From the NCBI GenBank assembly GCA_963840095.1, contig CAWIXN010000009.1, forward strand, positions 1-64,000: a stretch of 64,000 nucleotides of DNA, in the 5' to 3' direction. A model generated the notes under the pieces. That model saw nothing but the letters and a program-made list of their open reading frames with translations, had not been told where the DNA came from and searched no databases. The stretch comes from DATBGO01 sp963840095. Its GTDB lineage: Bacteria > Actinomycetota > Actinomycetes > Streptosporangiales > Streptosporangiaceae. A program made the translations under genes and the position numbers. How positions within the stretch are numbered: position 1 is the stretch's first letter; each line of letters opens with the position of its first letter. Below, one piece after another: positions 62,233 to 64,000 of this stretch.

Positions 62233-63210
62233 CTAGGCGGGCGGGCTGTCCCGGCCGGCCGCCACGCCCCAGGGCGCCGCGCCCTGATCGCCCGTGTCCC
62301 GTTCCGCCGCGTCCAGGCTGTCCGTGGCCGCCTGGGCCGTCCGGTCGCGCCGTGGCCGCAGGTAGCCGACCCATCCGACCGCAGCGACCACCACCACGAT
62401 GAACAGGACCCAGCCGAGCGCGGTCGTCCCCAGCCCGACGTACTTCAGGCCCGACCCAAAGATCACGAAGGTGATGACCGGCCTGATGTAGCGGTCCGGG
62501 GCGCGGGAGGACAGGAGCGAGCCGACCAGGACGGCCGGGACGCTCCCGATGATCAGTGAGGTAGTGACGGCCAGCTCGACGTGGCCGAAGGCGAGCGCCC
62601 CGAGCGCGGCCGCCAGCGTCAGCGGCACCGCCTGGGTCAGGTCCGTGCCCACCAGCTGGCCCGCGCTGAGCATCGGGTACAGGAACAGCAGCAGCACGAT
62701 CATCAGCGAGCCCGACCCGACCGACGTCATCCCGACGATGAGCCCGCCGATCATCCCGATGCCCACAGTGGCCAGCGGCCTGGCCGCCACATCGGCCACC
62801 AGGCCGTCGCGCCGGTGGCCGCCGCGCAGGTCAAGGGCGTAGCGCAGCACCATGGCGGCGGCCCCGACCAGCAGGGCGACGCCCAGGGCGATCTCCACCC
62901 GGTTCTGCGCCGAGGACGCTCCGCCCACCAGGTGCAGGAGATAGGCGCCCGCGAAGGCCATCGGCACCGAGCCTGCCACCATCCAGCCGACCAGGCGGAG
63001 GTTGACCGTGCCTTTCTGCAGGTGCACGACGGCGCCGACTGGGCGCATGACCACTGCCGCCACCAGGTCGGAGGAGATCGCGGTGGATGGTTTCACCCCG
63101 AACAGCAGGATCAGCATGGGCGTCATGAGGGCCCCGCCGCCGGCCCCGGTCAGGCCGACCAGCAGGCCGACCACGGCGCTGCCGAGGATGATGTAGGGGT
63201 CGACGTGCAA
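62233..63210 (-). CDS. TauE/SafE-family anion permease (325 aa)
   Basis: An integral membrane protein with seven to eight helices in two homologous halves, each opening with a GxGGG/GSGS motif (VGLLVGLTGAGGGALMTPML; GLIVGMTSVGSGSLMIVLL). The start is TTG 63210, preceded by GGAGGTGA; the longer frame upstream has no ribosome site. The family exports sulfite, sulfoacetate or similar organic anions. The C-terminal ~40 residues are polar and disordered. No sulfur-metabolism gene adjoins it in the window. Confidence 0.88.
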   Translation of the reverse strand: MHVDPYIILGSAVVGLLVGLTGAGGGALMTPMLILLFGVKPSTAISSDLVAAVVMRPVGAVVHLQKGTVNLRLVGWMVAGSVPMAFAGAYLLHLVGGASSAQNRVEIALGVALLVGAAAMVLRYALDLRGGHRRDGLVADVAARPLATVGIGMIGGLIVGMTSVGSGSLMIVLLLFLYPMLSAGQLVGTDLTQAVPLTLAAALGALAFGHVELAVTTSLIIGSVPAVLVGSLLSSRAPDRYIRPVITFVIFGSGLKYVGLGTTALGWVLFIVVVVAAVGWVGYLRPRRDRTAQAATDSLDAAERDTGDQGAAPWGVAAGRDSPPA

Positions 63211-63417
63211 TTCGTCACCTCCGGGTCGTCCTGGCGCCAGGTTCACTGCTTGTCTGCACTGCTTGTCTGGCAATGCTTGGCTGGCACGCGAGTCTGCCCG
63301 CCATCGGCCGTCCATAACCTATCTTCCCGGCATGGCAGGCCTGATAGATCGATGTGGCCGGGAAAGGGCGCGACACCGCGGCGCCGGGCCGCGGTCGCAG
63401 GTCGGTAGGCTGTGACG

Positions 63418-64000
63418 ATGCCAGTGCAGTCGGTGTACCCCCAGCTCGAGCCGCTGCTCCCGCTGGTCCGTAAGCCGGTCCAGTACGTCGGCGGTGAGCT
63501 GAACTCGGTGGTCAAGGACTGGGACGCCGCCGACGTCCGGTGGGCGCTGATGTACCCGGACGCCTACGAGGTCGGCGTGCCGAACCAGGGTATCCAGATC
63601 CTGTACGAGGTGCTCAACGAGTGTGACCAGGTGCTCGCGGAGCGCACCTACAGCGTCTGGCCGGACCTCGAGGAACTGATGCGGGCTCACCGGGTGCCGC
63701 AGTTCACCGTGGACGCGCACCGGCCGGTGCGGGCCTTCGACGTGCTCGGGGTCAGCTTTGCCACCGAGCTTGGTTACACCAACCTGCTGACCGCTCTTGA
63801 TCTCGCCGGGATTCCGCTCCAGGCGGCGGATAGGGGCGATGACGACCCGCTGGTGCTGGCCGGCGGCCACGCCGCGTTCAATCCGGAGCCGATCGCCGAT
63901 TTCATCGACGGCGCGGTGCTCGGCGACGGGGAGCAGGCCGTGCTGGCGATCACCGGGATCATCAGGGCCTGGAAGCACGAGGGCCGCCCGGACGGCCGTG
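63418..64000 (+). CDS. B12-binding radical-SAM protein, TIGR03960 type, N-terminal part
   Basis: An open frame from ATG 63418 to the window end (about 194 codons) encodes VYPQLEPLLPLVRKPVQYVG, then DVRWALMYPDAYEVGVPNQG and AHRPVRAFDVLGVSFATELG. This is the N-terminal cobalamin-binding-like part of a radical-SAM family found in the same place beside rodA in actinobacteria. The radical-SAM CxxxCxxC motif lies beyond the edge. The function of this conserved family is not established. Confidence 0.85.
   Translation, partial: MPVQSVYPQLEPLLPLVRKPVQYVGGELNSVVKDWDAADVRWALMYPDAYEVGVPNQGIQILYEVLNECDQVLAERTYSVWPDLEELMRAHRVPQFTVDAHRPVRAFDVLGVSFATELGYTNLLTALDLAGIPLQAADRGDDDPLVLAGGHAAFNPEPIADFIDGAVLGDGEQAVLAITGIIRAWKHEGRPDGR

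Overview
This window is chromosomal DNA from a high-GC Gram-positive bacterium, almost certainly an actinomycete related to Streptomyces or Streptosporangiales. The evidence is the strong G/C third-position bias, frequent GTG and TTG starts, 4-base ATGA/GTGA gene overlaps, two adjacent clpP genes, a DUF4233 gene next to folC, and an mreBCD-mrdA-rodA cell-elongation cluster followed by a radical-SAM gene. No species name can be given from the sequence alone.

Layout. (1) 1-6.5 kb is accessory DNA. It holds the end of a TPR protein, a complete IS21-family element (2273-5310) with a 6-bp target duplication and two extra small genes between istA and istB, then debris: a 3' tRNA fragment, an IS110-type tail and a scrambled ISNCY-type transposase. 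(2) 6.5-13.1 kb holds secreted and small proteins: a two-module glycoside hydrolase (GH26-like plus GH12), two secreted proteins of unknown function, a cupin and a potassium channel. (3) 13.3-36.8 kb is a stress and energy region: DUF2252, PAP2 phosphatase, lipid kinase, a leftward operon (small membrane protein, cydA, cydB, zwf-like, NDH-2), a rightward group (GMC oxidoreductase, GH15, DUF1269, a broken second GH15, a membrane protein, GAP family), a DUF7144 protein, a large LuxR/MalT-type regulator and a DUF308/HdeD protein. Several promoter regions here share an imperfect palindrome, consensus ATCAYC-N7-GRTGAY. (4) 37-42 kb is the protein quality-control block tig-clpP1-clpP2-clpX. (5) 41.9-49.8 kb is a leftward operon of two giant FtsX-type permeases and two ABC ATPases, one with a C-terminal AbrB-like domain. 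(6) 50-59.7 kb is folC-DUF4233 and mreB-mreC-mreD-mrdA-rodA. (7) 59.6-64 kb holds an MBL-fold/Rieske protein, a frameshifted membrane gene beside an IS1182-type relic, a TauE/SafE exporter and the start of a TIGR03960-type radical-SAM gene cut by the window edge.

How the parts may work together. In the cyd operon, a G6PDH-like enzyme would supply reduced nucleotide, NDH-2 would pass electrons to menaquinone, and cytochrome bd would reduce oxygen. That is a compact low-oxygen respiratory unit, placed among genes typical of stress or dormancy responses. The Clp block and the Mre block are core genes. Against Streptomyces gene order, the FtsX/ABC operon lies where valS would be expected, and ndk is absent between DUF4233 and mreB.

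Most unusual features: MreD carries a tail of about 440 Arg/Gly-rich residues; trigger factor ends in a long acidic repeat whose code continues in frame past the stop; DUF2252 and the LuxR regulator carry long low-complexity N-termini; the G6PDH lacks the usual His and Lys of its substrate-phosphate motif; and a 27-bp hairpin lies in the cyd/GMC divergent region.
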